A stretch of DNA of 64,000 bases, taken from contig QVOM02000116.1 of the NCBI GenBank assembly GCA_003586115.2, forward strand, positions 39,252,128 to 39,316,127. Reading direction: 5' to 3'. The stretch comes from Salvator merianae (Eukaryota; Chordata; Lepidosauria; Squamata; Teiidae). Position 1 is the stretch's first letter, and each line of letters starts with the position of its first letter. The notes below the pieces were generated by a model, which was not told where the DNA came from, did no database searches, and worked only from the letters and a program-made list of their open reading frames with translations. The translations under genes were made by a program, and so were the position numbers. Below are positions 45,795 to 56,816 of this stretch, one piece after another.

Positions 45795-45905
45795 GGGACA
45801 GGACTTCCCAATGCAGACAGCCTTGTCCCATACCAGAAGCAACCCGTCCCAGCTTGGGACAGGTTGCTGATCCCAGGATGGGGTGACCCATCCCATCCCA
45901 GGATA
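45795..45905. repeat. Dispersed repeat shared with 53.3 kb
   Basis: GACAGCCTTGTCCCATACCAGAAGCAACCCGTCCCAGCTTGG matches 53322-53375 (GACAGCCGTATCCCATGTCACCAGCAACCCACCCTGCCTTGG). The class is unknown. Confidence 0.4.
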
Positions 45906-47464
45906 AAGAATGTTAGTATAAATATGGCCAAAGTTTTCAGAGTAATGATGTGGTGGTGGTGGTGGGGAGACCTATTCCTGGCTTTCTTTATAACACCATC
46001 ACTTCCAAAACAACAATAATACACTTTCCACGCTTTCCACAACATGCAAAGAGAAAATCTGTCTCTTTTCTCAGATCACTGTAATAAATCTGTTCAGCTG
46101 ATCTGAACAGAAAGATAGCATTTATAATAAACTATTCCCCCCCCCCCATAGTTTAATGAAGTGTACCCACAGAAATATAACCTAGCAATCTCTTTGCCCC
46201 AGTTTTTATGTAGGACAATCCTCTTGTGCTCCCTTTGCTCTATCTGTAACACATTCCTTAAAGTATGGAAGCTAAATAAAGAACCATATCCTTAAGCTAC
46301 CTCTGGATCTCAGCTTAGAGTAAATTCAAAGCCACTTTGAGTACATGGAACATGGATAGTGTTAGAGTTGGGTGCTTACATTTTTGGTGCTGGTTTTTTT
46401 TTTTGATAAATGCTAAGCAGATTAAATTCAGAGGGTCCTGAAAAAGAGTTCCAAAAAGAGACAAAAACGAGTTATTTCACGTATGTAAATAGTAGTTTGG
46501 AGATGCCCTGTCCACAGTATGGCCCTTGCTCTGATGGAAGTGAAGTAGCAAAATGCAGCTGAGGGCTTTCACCCCATTTGCCGGGCAGTGGAAGCAGTTG
46601 GCACTGCCACTGGCCCTCCCTAGAGAGCTGTTTGCCTGCTGAGAAAATGTCACCTGCCCTGACCCCACACAGCCTTCAAGCATTTGTTCTAAATGAAGTG
46701 AAAGCAGTTTTACTTTAACTTTAATTACAATGTACAAGCATCCACTGAAATAAATACAACAGTGCAGGAGCAGCTTGTGGCCAGGGGCACACCCATAAGT
46801 GCCACACCCAAATTCATCAGGCTTCTTTGAAAATTGCAAGGCAGCCCGCTCTTTGATCTGTTTAGATTGCACATCTGATCAAGAGGACTTTGCCAGATGA
46901 TCAGAGCTTCAGAGGAGCCTGATGAATCTGGCATGGCACTTCTAGGCTGTCTGCTGTGGAGTAGACTTCGCCCATGGACCCATTTTTTGACTGAAAATAA
47001 AGTGGATTATTCCACATAGGTATATTATTTTGTAATGCGTTATATGTTTTGCCATTTATTTAATTGCTTATTATCAATTTATCATTCTTTTATCCATATA
47101 AGAAGTTTTTCACTTGTACTTTGCATTAAAAATTAGAATTTTTCTCAGACTTTCATTTCTTTCCTTCCGTCCAAATCCTCTCATGCCCCTTCTTGCCTTT
47201 TTAGAAATGATAAGAGATTATAATAAACCCCTCACTTTGGCAGAAACATATCAAACAGAACTTTGGAAACACAATTCATTATTAAAATAGCATTAAAAAT
47301 CTTCAGTCAATGATTTCCAAAAAAGCTGGGCTCACTCCTGTTGAATACTGAATCTAAAGGCAGCAATTTGTTAGAGATTCTGGGCTTAGGATGCGCCCCA
47401 AGGCGACTGAATTGCCATTGCAAAAGCCTATAGGAAACTAGTTCTTTCAAGCTGTAGGCTGTAC
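45906..47464. other. Intergenic, nothing recognised
   Basis: A (GGT)n run lies at 45951-45966 and a C run at 46137-46148. A 131-codon minus frame at 46477-46872 has no domain. Confidence 0.4.
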
Positions 47465-48190
47465 ATAGCATAAGAAAAGTTCTGCTGGATCAGGCCATAG
47501 CCTTTCTAGTCTAGCATCCCACCTCAAGCAGGGGCCCACTACTTTCTTCTGGACATTCACAAACAAAAGATGAAGGTAAAACCTTCACTTGCTCTTAGAC
47601 TCCCTATAAGTGACCTTCGGAGACATCCTGCCTATCTCTCCAAACTCGGCATCCATTCTAGTAACAAGTGATACACCCCAGCAGCTTCATAAAGTGCCCC
47701 ATGGTTCTAGTCCAGTGTGAGAGAGAAAGGCATTTTTCTCTATCCATCTTTTCTACGCCATGCATGAATTTATATACTTCAGATTCCTTCTTAAATGCCA
47801 TTTTTCAAGGCTGAAGACGCCTAGACGTTGCAGTCTGATTTTGTAAGGGAGGTTCCAGCCTCTTGATCATTCTGGTTGCCTTTTTCTGCACTTCTTCCAG
47901 CTCCATAATATCCTTTCTGAGGTGGGGTGACAAGAGTTGTACATGTGGACTCACCAGAGATTTATAAAGAAGCACAATGTCACTTGCCAACTTATTTTCT
48001 GTTCCCTTCCTAATTACGCTTAGCACTGAATTTGCTTTTTTCACTGCTGCTGCACACTGAGGTGACACCTTCAATGAACAGTCCACCAGAACCCCAAGGT
48101 CCCTTTCTTGGTGTGCTGCATACAGTATGCAAATAATTGGGAATACTGAATATATTTTTCCTTTGCAGTACCTGATAGACTTCTTCATTT
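47465..48190 (-). repeat. CR1-like LINE 3' portion, copy 5 (longest)
   Basis: The minus-strand frame reads HQERDLGVLVDCSLKVSPQC, AAAVKKANSVLSVI, LLYKSLVSPHVQL and LEEVQKKATRMIKRLE, the C-terminal region after the reverse transcriptase in CR1-family LINEs. The 3' UTR continues left to GGCCTGATCCAGCAGAACTTTTCTTATG at 47470. It carries inactivating changes and lacks the catalytic domain. It is the best reference within the window for copies 1, 2 and 4. Confidence 0.88.
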
Positions 48191-49795
48191 TTATAATCTA
48201 ATCCAATTTTACATGCTGGAAAGTGGTGCCAAGAGCTTCTTCCAAATCCCCAAGGGTGATGGCGATAGAAGATATAATGAGGGTGATATCTTAGATGTTT
48301 CGCATGTGCCTTTGAGGCATTAATAACTTGGGATTTGTGTTGTGTAACCCAGAAAATGCTAGATGACAGCTTCCCTGGAGATAATGAAACTTTAAAAAAC
48401 TATGCAAAGCCCTGGGCACATGAATAAATGAGATGACTTTATGATCTGAAGGATGCAAAATATAGCAGTGAGCTAATTGCTTGAGTAATTTTGTGGCACC
48501 AAAAAGCAAAAACATGAATGTTGTAAGACAGTCCACTAGGAATTAAACTTCTATGACACCAAATACAAGTAATATGTTTCTGGTGTACTGTAATCAGGAG
48601 CCTATTTAAAAGGAAGTCCATGTAGTCCTCACCATGAGTTGCAGCTGTTAACACAACTGGTTCCTTGCGCTGTTTGAGCCAAGGCTTTGGAAGACTGAAA
48701 CATTACTGTATCTAAGGATTCTAACAGAACGCTGGCACTTATGCAACTTGGGATGGAATCGTGCTCCAAGGAGCAGCCACTTTTTGTTTCACCCCTGGAC
48801 TGACCAGCGGTTTAGCATTTTGCCAGTTGTAGCTGCATATCTGCAATGTTAGAGTTGCGTTCTTTTGGTCCTGTCTTACATAGTTCAAGCCTTAACAGGA
48901 CAGGCAGGCAGGCTTCTGCCAAAAGCAGTGGCTTGCAGCTGCTCTGCAGCTGAGGTAGCAGATGAAAGCAGTAACAGCTGGCAGAAGTAAAGGGACAGGT
49001 CTTAACCTTATTGTACCCAGCAAGGACTCTGCAGCAAGTACATAGCTACACATACCACCACCTTGAGTTGTTTTGCTGATTTTACAAGTCCTGAGTCCAG
49101 CCAGAGCCCACCCAAACATCATAACAAAGATCTCTCATAATCACCACCTTACTGTAGCGTTAGGCAAGGGGAAGACTGGTGGTGCTGTAAAGAGCAAAGC
49201 ATGCAACATAACAAGAGGTTAGCTACACTGGATGTCCCAGAGCTTAACTAGTCATGCCCTGTTGGGTGCTCCACTCTGCCTCCAGAGGAGAACAAGTAGC
49301 AACCACAACCCTCAGGTTCCCCTCCCTCAGATCCTGAAAGGAGAGCTAATAGCTGGGCTGTGATCTGCCCTTGAACAACCGATACTGGCATTCCTGTGTA
49401 GACCAGAGGGATTGCAGGCCTCTGAAGATCCCAGCAGAGCCTCCTTTCTCCTGGTCCCAGGCACTTCACTTTGGCAAGAGACCCTGCTGAAAAAAACCCC
49501 TTTCCTTACTAGTTTCCACTAAAATTAAGGTAGACAGTGTAGCACCTTCCATGTTTTCCTAGACAACTCCCGTCACACTTGAATATTGGCCAAGCTGGTT
49601 GTGGTTGATAGGAACTGGAATACAGTGGAACTTTGAGGACATCGTAATGGATGCTGCGCTCCACTGAGATCAGAGAAACTCACCTGCGTGCTTACTTCTG
49701 ACTCTACAAGCAATTCACATTGGTTCAGTGGCCCACGAGCACATTTAATCCAGCAACCTGCTTTCACAGAAACAAGCAGCTCTCTGTGACATTAG
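48191..49795. other. Intergenic, nothing recognised
   Basis: No gene or repeat with clear ends was found. Confidence 0.4.
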
Positions 49796-50021
49796 GGGCC
49801 CAGTCACACCTAGGTTTTAATCCAGCTTCAGTCCACTTTTGGACTGAAAGAACATATCATCAGCAAAGCGACTAGTCATTTTCTTTCCACATTATCTAAC
49901 CCAAAGGTGGATTTTCTGAGTTAGATAATGCTGAAAGAAAACATCTTACTACTTCAATGATGTGTTCACTCAGTCTGAAGGTGGACCGAAGCTGGATTAA
50001 AACTTAGGTATGACTGGGCCC
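49796..50021. mobile_element. Inverted-repeat MITE, family E copy 1
   Basis: The 226-bp element is an imperfect palindrome with ends GGGCCCAGTCACACCTAGG / its near-inverse. AGTTTTAATCCAGCTTC.GTCCAC.TT and the internal TTATCTAACCCAAAGGTGGATTTTCTGAGTTAGATAA are inverted within it. Its flanks (TAG / TAA) give only a weak 3-bp duplication. A close copy in opposite orientation is at 59374-59595. Confidence 0.75.
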
Positions 50022-50149
50022 TAAGTGCAACCTCCTTACTCAAAGTCCCCAAGGGAGGTCTTCAGAAGCATATTCCTTCCAATACTGGAAATCTTATTGT
50101 AAACATTTATATCCCAAGGATTTGTCCTAGACGTTGCATTACGTGAGAT

Positions 50150-50372
50150 AGGAATGTGTTCACACATAGCAAAGAAGTGCCTCAAAATACCTCAGCGAGG
50201 GTAGCAACATGCGACTTCCATGTTCTCGTCCCATCTCTAATCCACCTTTTCTAGCTTAGCATCTTCACATGAGGGAGAAGGGGCAGAATGGCAGATAAAC
50301 AATCCCACCTACGAACCATCTCTAATCTGCCTTAGAGGTGCTTTTTTTCCTGCATATAAATGCAGTCAAAAT
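50150..50372. repeat. Degraded MITE related to GGCTGCATCC family
   Basis: CATCTCTAATCCACCTTTT...CCATCTCTAATCTGCCTTAGAGGTGC...AAATGCAG shares blocks with 14485-14683 and 41698-41871, but its ends are eroded. Confidence 0.35.
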
Positions 50373-50744
50373 CTCCTTTTCTTTCTTAGCAAAAAATTCA
50401 ACCAGTTTTTCTTTGCTGCTGCTTCCACTGCACCCAGAGCCCTCCCAGTCTCCTTTTCCTTGTGTGTCCTGTCCTTTCAAAATGTAAGCCTGAGGACAAG
50501 GACGTCTCCCACATTATATACTGCCAGCTACTCTAAGGATCTTCTGGTTAAGGGTAGCATCCTCCTCTTCCTCCTCATCACTTATTGTGCTTAACAAAAC
50601 TTGTTTACTAAACACAGCCCTTCCCCGGGCAGAGGGAAATAACTGCAGAGTGGGGCTCAGAAGGAAAGATCCAGAGATTTTGCTAAATCTAAACACGCCC
50701 CACAAAAGCAACATTTGACAGCAGTTATTCCAGTAAATAACAAC

Positions 50745-50935
50745 CAGCGGCGGCCCATGCCTTTAAGGGCGGGTGTTCGCGCAAGTGCCATGGCCGTTTG
50801 TGGGGCCTCCGGACCTCTGTAGTGACACAGCAGGTTGCCTAGCAACCTGCTGTGTCACTATGGAGGCCTGGAGGTCCCATGAACAGCCATGGCACTCACA
50901 CGAACACCCGCCCTTAAAGGCACGGGCCGCCGCTG
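50745..50935. mobile_element. hAT-like palindromic MITE, 191 bp, 8-bp target duplication
   Basis: The left end is CAGCGGCGGCCCATGCC and the right end is the inverse of CAGCGGCGGCCCGTGCC. Nearly the whole element folds into one hairpin, with TGACACAGCAGGTTGC / GCAACCTGCTGTGTCA meeting at the centre (about 50834-50865). ATAACAAC flanks it exactly at 50737-50744 and 50936-50943. CAG ends plus an 8-bp duplication are the hAT signature. The very high arm identity and many CpGs indicate a young insertion. There is no transposase. Confidence 0.88.
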
Positions 50936-50943
50936 ATAACAAC

Positions 50944-51923
50944 CCTAGTTTCTTTTGCTGGGGGGCACTGAAAGTAGGGACTTCCAGCTTTCTCTTTCTC
51001 CTTTCACCCTGTTTGTGACCACCTTTTCCATCAGAAACAGACAAAGGCCTATGCAAAACTGTGAAAGAAAACCATAGTAATAGGCTTTGGTCAGGTATGA
51101 AAAGAATGAGGAACAGCTGCCTCCGGAAGGCTCCTGTTATTCTCACACAGAGTTTGGAATGGAGCATCAGAGCAAGCCAAGAGCTCAGGGCCTATTCCAA
51201 ATTTCAAACGCATCACAGGCCTTTCTCCGCAAGCGTGTTATCCTCCAAAAGTCAGCCCAGCAATGGAATTATTGACTAGCATTTACTGTGCACCAATCTA
51301 GACCTGCTGTGTGGGTCGATAGAGGTTTACTGACATTTCTAGCTGATGCAACATGTTGAATAGAATTTTTGATGCAGTGATTTTTGCTGACATTCAGGAG
51401 CAGTGTTAAGTGGCCACTATCAGCAGCAGCTATAATGCAGTTATTACAAGACATTCACATGTAGCAAGTGCACTGCTTGAGGATACTTCTCAAAATAGTG
51501 TTGCTGGCAAATACTACCTTCATGAGCAGTTCCATGGCAACATTGCAGTTCTAATCATTACAGCCCCTATCTCAGCAAAGCAACTAGCAGAGATCTGAAT
51601 TAAAATCACATTACTCGAGACAACTAGAGTCAAATGTCAAGGGCTGGATGAATTAGCATCTTCAGATGATTGTGCTTAAACTGAACAGAACTCCTGCATA
51701 AAAAAGGAAAATTCTCAATATCCAGTTTGCTATGTGGGAAATTTAGGAAGGGGATATAGAAGAAATAGAATGATGAATAATTGCACTGGCTTTTCTTTAA
51801 ACAAACTACGGTATAATACTATCGCTTAAAGGAACAGAAAGGAACCAGAAAATAGGGACAAGGGAGTAGAAGCAAGAATGCTGAGTTTCTTAGATGCATG
51901 TAAGTTCAGCTGCTGTTTAATAA
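50944..51923. other. Intergenic, nothing recognised
   Basis: No gene or clear repeat was found. Confidence 0.4.
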
Positions 51924-52101
51924 GGGTGTTTTTGCACTTGCCACCGTAGAACGGGATTGCATGCAAGTGCAATCTAAGGGAGGCCCCACCCCCTTAGACC
52001 ACCCCCTGGGGGGGAGCCTCCCTTAGACCACACCAGCTTGTGGAAGGGACACTCCTACTATATGCTTACTGGTCTGTATACCGGCCAGTGCAGAATCATC
52101 C
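51924..52101. repeat. DNA element with GGGTGTTTTTGCACTT ends
   Basis: The left end is GGGTGTTTTTGCACTTGCC and the right end is the inverse GGCCAGTGCAGAATCATCC. Internally AGGGAGGC and GCCTCCCT form a hairpin around CCACCCCCTGGGG. It is related to the 28.2-kb element (GACCACACCAGC, CCCCCTGG). Confidence 0.5.
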
Positions 52102-52394
52102 AAAAACAAAGGATGTGACCTTATGCTAAATCAGACCATCTGTCAAATGGTTAAGTCCTATTGTCCTTGTATAGCATGGTTTTGACATAGGTGGCAAAAA
52201 CGTGACCTCACTTGTTTAACACAGTGCTGGAAAGTCTTCAGTAATGTGCTTTGGCTTCTGAGGTCATATTGCCTTACACTGGTAGACTAGACCTCTGTGG
52301 CTCCCCAAGTGCTTTCTACAGATGTTAATTGCTTGCACAACGTTGTTTATGTGTGTTATAGAAGGAATGACTACTCTGTTAATATAGAATGTCA

Positions 52395-52500
52395 GCATCT
52401 CTCCAGAGCCTCAGGTACAATCTTCTCTCCCTAGGTACAGAAGCCATGATTGTCCCTGGCACTTTCTGCATGCCAAGCAGATGCTCCACTACCGTCCAAT
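52395..52500 (-). repeat. tRNA-derived SINE fragment
   Basis: The minus strand reads GGTAGTGGAGCATCTGCTTGGCATGCAGAAAGTGCCAGGGACAATC, matching 'GGTAGAGCATCTGCTTGGCATGCAGAAGGTCCCAGGTTCAATC' of a common squamate tRNA-SINE. The B box is degraded, so it is not a functional tRNA. Confidence 0.65.
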
Positions 52501-54143
52501 AGTAGTGCTTTCAAGGGAGCATATTTCAACAGTTATACCTATAGAAATCTAGGGTTAAACTTCTAATCTGTTGTATGTGAAACATGTGCCCTTGGACAAC
52601 TATGGATCTTCCCCATAGATTTTGAAATACAGTAAAAAAAAATGGCCAACCAGTGCCCTGACATTCTTCATTAATCTCCAGTGAAGTGTGTATGTTGTAG
52701 AGTTTCTCACTGATGTTTGAAATATATAAGCTTCTTAATTCTATGGAGAACTTGTCAAAGAATTGTCTGAGAATGTAATGTGTTGCAATTTTGTGTCTGA
52801 ATAGGGGGCCACACAGGAAGTAAATTTATGGAGACATTTAAAATTACTAACAAGGCAAAAGAAGTTATATCCCACTATAGAAAATAGGATATAATTCCTT
52901 TTTCCCCACACTGGGTGATAGACTAGGCCATGGTCTGGTCCTCTGCTGTCCACACACCAAGGGAGACTAGCAGAGGCTCCACCCCCTCCAGGACATTTTG
53001 TCCACACAAGATGAACCTATAGACCTGGGTAAGGCACCAAAATAGTGTTGCATCAAACATGGACCTCTTTAAAGAGGTTCATAGCTGGACCAGTGGTGGT
53101 ATCCCAGACTGCAAAGAGCCGTAGGTGACCCATTTTGGTGGTGTACCAGGAAGTGCCACCAAAAGTGGTGGCAGAAGTCAGCACATTGCTGAAAAGGCCC
53201 TGGCCAAAAACTCCAAAAGCCAAGGACTTTCATTCCGTCTTCAAAGATTGAGCACTGGCTTCGAGGGCTGAGTGGGCAATTTGGAGCTGGTGCATGGGAC
53301 TAGGACTGGAAGAGCTATCCAGAATGTGGACAGCCGTATCCCATGTCACCAGCAACCCACCCTGCCTTGGTCCGTGACACCACAGATGTGCAGAAATGGC
53401 CTAAGACTCCAGGCTACACCATTAAGTGGAGACTGCAACCAGTCATACCAAGGTCATGAATCAGTACACATCTTCCTACATACCTGTGCAGAGCAGAAAA
53501 AGTATACTGCAATCAGAGAACAGATTCAGTCCCACAAGAAAGCCAAGCATATCATGGAATCTGGATTATTTCTTCTAAGCCACGTTAAGCATTCAGGATG
53601 GGCTTTAAGAATAATTGGGACATATGTGGAAGAAGTAGCAACCCCTTTAGCCAACAGTAGCAGGCAAAACTCCCAGTGGGCAAAGACTACTCTTTGGGGG
53701 GAAAAAACCCCAAACACTGTGCTCTACAAAGGATGTTAACTGTTGGTTTTGTGTCAGATCCAAACGCAGTCCTTTAAAGTACCCTGTATTAACTGTAAAT
53801 TGCACCAGAGAACAGAAGAACAGTCCTTATGAATCACAGCTATGCCATTTGTCATAAAGCCAAAAGCACACACTCCCCTCTGACTCAATCTCATGGAAAA
53901 CAATTGAATCACTCTCTAAGTTTGTTGTGATGTTTGGGCAATTAAAAAATGAGTTTCTTTTGGTCTCCATGCCTGTTGAGATACTAAATGGCTTTGCCAT
54001 GAGTGGGCAGGCACAATACAGAACGGTTTGCAAAATGACTGCCTTAAGATATTTGCAGCTCTTGTCAGAACAATGATGCTCTCCTTACCTTGCCAACCAC
54101 ATCAAACATTTAAGCTGTGCTTTAGTACTTATACAGTGTGGGA
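52501..54143. other. Intergenic, mostly unrecognised
   Basis: 53322-53375 matches the repeat at 45.8 kb. A 155-codon plus frame at 53272-53739 begins inside that repeat and has no domain. Confidence 0.4.
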
Positions 54144-54215
54144 GGGGCTGTAGTTTAGCGGTAGAGCAACTGCTTAGAAAGCAGAGGTTTCTTCCGGCAT
54201 CTCCCTAGAAGAGGT
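54144..54215 (+). repeat. tRNA-derived SINE head
   Basis: GGGGCTGTAGTTTAGCGGTAGAGCAACTGCTTAGAAAGCAGAGGTTT...CCGGCATCTCC resembles a tRNA 5' half with anticodon arm, as in the same SINE type as 52395-52500. The T-arm/B-box region is disrupted. The SINE body is not recognisable to the right. Confidence 0.6.
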
Positions 54216-54913
54216 TAGTGACACAACACTTTTATATCTTTACAAAGAATACTGCATGAATGTACCCATGGAGTCACCAGTTGAGCTCAGCTCAGAGAAA
54301 CCACATATCATATACAAAAGACACTCAGATTCATCAGGACCCTGATTAGGATTCACAAGGGCCTATAAATAAAGAGAGTGCATTTTGGTGCCAAAGGTTA
54401 AAAAAAATGTAAGTGTATTGGCAAAATTTTAATCAAGAAATTGATCATTTTCAGCTAGATAGTAGCAGCCAAAAATCTGCCATCTATGGCAGCTTGGTCT
54501 GTCTAAGTGGCATCTCATTTAGTCAGAGATACCAGAGTATGGAAGAGTTTCTGTTTTGGACTACAGTTTCCATCATTTGTTAACCAAAGTGGCCATATAT
54601 TCTGTATGATTGAAATAATTAAATACATATTTGTACCTTGCCCTATTGCTTAATAGCTGCTCAAAAGTCAAAGTGCATAAATACTTGGAGGCGCTGCCAG
54701 AAGGCAATGCCAGGATGAAGAAAGATGTTTTCAGTTGTCTTCTAAAATTATCTAGCAAGGACGCTTGATTTACACCAAGTAGATGTTTATTCCACAAGTT
54801 TGGCAGTAAAAAAGAGAAGGACCACTGATGACTGACTGTCCCCACAACATCATGGACAATAAACTCTGGATTATCTCAAACTCTAGGATGGCCGGTATGG
54901 GATAAGGCATCTA

Positions 54914-55084
54914 GGGCCCCTTTTGCACTAGGCCTTATTCCGGATTAGATCCTGGAATAGGGACCTGCCATCCGCATGCTAGTGCAGATTACAGTAGACC
55001 CTGCCATGGTCTGCACTAGCATATGGACAGCAGGCCCCTATTCTGCAATATAATCTGGAAGAAGGTCCAGTGCAAAACGGCCCT
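54914..55084. repeat. Fold-back MITE, family D copy 1
   Basis: The left end is GGGCCCCTTTTGCACTAGGCC and the right end is the inverse of GGGCCGTTTTGCACTGGACC. Inside, CATGCTAGTGCAGA..ACAGTAGACCCTGCCATGGTCTGCACTAGCAT folds on itself, and TGGAATAGGGACCTGC pairs with GCAGGCCCCTATTC. No clear duplication flanks it. Confidence 0.65.
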
Positions 55085-55595
55085 TTGCTGTTTAGGGTTT
55101 TATAGGTTAGAACCAACACTTTTCATCTGGCCCAGTGCACTACTGGCAGCCAATGCAGTGCTTTTAGCACAGGGGCAAAATGTGACTGTCTTCTGAGCTT
55201 ACCCAATGCTCTGGTTGCAAGCAGAAGTCTATGTCTTAGTCTTAGGCACAGAAACAAAAGAATGTTAAGTCAAAGGTAGTAATGCTAATGGAAGTTATCT
55301 AATACAGCATAAAGATGAGCGTTGAGCATGGATGAGAACAAAACAAACTTACTGTTCCATGTCTCTAAAGCAGTGTTTGCTTTGGGAGAAATACCCCAGT
55401 GACATAAAAGGCCCATCACACATTGCTTGCTGCATTCATGCTTTCTCCCAAGCAGCGGTGTTATCAGTGATGGAAAAGCAAAGCTAAAAATAGAGTTAAT
55501 TGACTCAGCATTTTTTTTTAAAAAAAAATCCAATAATCATTACCCTCATGAAAAGTATCTTCATGCCTCTGTAAGTCCAGATACAGAAAAACTCT

Positions 55596-55847
55596 GTCCC
55601 TTTTTGCACTTACCTTTGCTGTGGGACAGAGCAGACTGCTCCTTCCAGGAACAAGCAACCTATCCCCAACTGTGATGGGTTACCGCTGGAGCATTTGAAC
55701 AGCCCATCCCATTGCAGCCCTTATTGCTGCTTCCTAAGAGCCCTTGCATTCCTGACCTTCAGAGTTTCCAGAGTCTGCACCAGCACTTGGACAGCAGGCC
55801 CCTATTCTGCAGTATAATCTGGAACAAGGTCCAGTGCAGAAAGGGCC
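55596..55847. repeat. Fold-back element, family D copy 2 (divergent left half)
   Basis: The left end is GTCCCTTTTTGCACTTACC. The right end, from CAGCAGGCCCCTATTCTGCAGTATAATCTGGAACAAGGTCCAGTGCAGAAAGGGCC, matches copy 1. The left half differs, so it is either a chimera or a different subfamily. Confidence 0.5.
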
Positions 55848-56554
55848 TTGGACAGGTCACCAAGATAAACCACATTTCCTTTAGTTTTAGATTCCAAGCG
55901 CAGCCTTCTCACTCATTCTTGTACCTTTTATAACACTTTTATAATTTGTCAGATTTTTTATTTGGTCCCTAGTTTTCCCAAGGCACTTATATTACACAAG
56001 TTTAAACACTTTCTTACTATATGCCAGAAAGAATTAACATGATGGGAAGAGGGGGACATGCTTGTGCAATAGAAGGCTTCCAGTCTTTTTGGATCACTGA
56101 AATCCCACATGACACAGAAAAGCAGCCAAATGAAGACTCTCCATTCCCTGTTCAACTCACCTGGTATTATGACTGATGTACCACATCCCCTTGTGGCTCC
56201 TCCTGGAATTGATTTTTTAAAAATACTATATACATTAAAAAAAAAAAAAAATCAATAAAATCCCATTGCCTCATGAACATTCACCCTAGCTCCTAAAAAA
56301 CATGCACTTATCTTGATTTTCACACAAATGATATCTATCATTTTCAGTTCTACTGCTCTTCCCTTCCTCTTCCTCAATCAACACACTGAATGGTTTAATT
56401 TTTATTTAAACCTCATCCAACTCTTCAGACTCACTTCAGTAAGGCCCAAGGATGAATTAGACTAGATGTAAGCTGTAGTGTTTGACAATTTGAAATGCCA
56501 AGAAATTTATTTATACATGTGGCCTGTTCAAATGAGATTGACTAGAAACACTAA

Positions 56555-56690
56555 GGCCTATTCCTCACTGTGTCTTACTCTGGGATATATCCCAGAAGAG
56601 AGGCCTGTTGCCCACATATTAGTGCAGACTATGCCAGCAGGCCCCCATTCCAAGATATATCCTGGAATAGGGCCCAGTGCAGAAAGGGCC
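56555..56690. mobile_element. Fold-back MITE, family D copy 3 with TAA duplication
   Basis: The ends are GGCCTATTCCTCACTG and CAGTGCAGAAAGGGCC; TAA flanks both sides (56552-56554, 56691-56693). TGGGATATATCCCAGAAGAGAGGCC pairs with GGCCCCCATTCCAAGATATATCC. Length 136 bp. The 3-bp TAA site is typical of PIF/Harbinger elements, but no transposase is here to confirm. Confidence 0.65.
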
Positions 56691-56739
56691 TAAAATTCTT
56701 CAAGCAAACTGTGATGTTATTACACAGGTGGCCGACATA

Positions 56740-56816
56740 ATATATAAGGGCAGCTTCTTGGCTGAGTTTTGTTCCAAGATATATTATAGAATAAGACTGA
56801 GTGCAGAAAGAGCCCA
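56740..56816. repeat. Family D right-half fragment
   Basis: TTCCAAGATATATTATAGAATAAGACTGAGTGCAGAAAGAGCCC aligns with the right half of 56555-56690, about 50 bp further on; probably a tandem partial copy. Confidence 0.45.

Noticed and set aside
54144..54215. Possible functional tRNA gene
   Set aside because: The 5' half looks tRNA-like but the T-arm/B-box is broken and there is no closing acceptor stem; it fits a SINE head.
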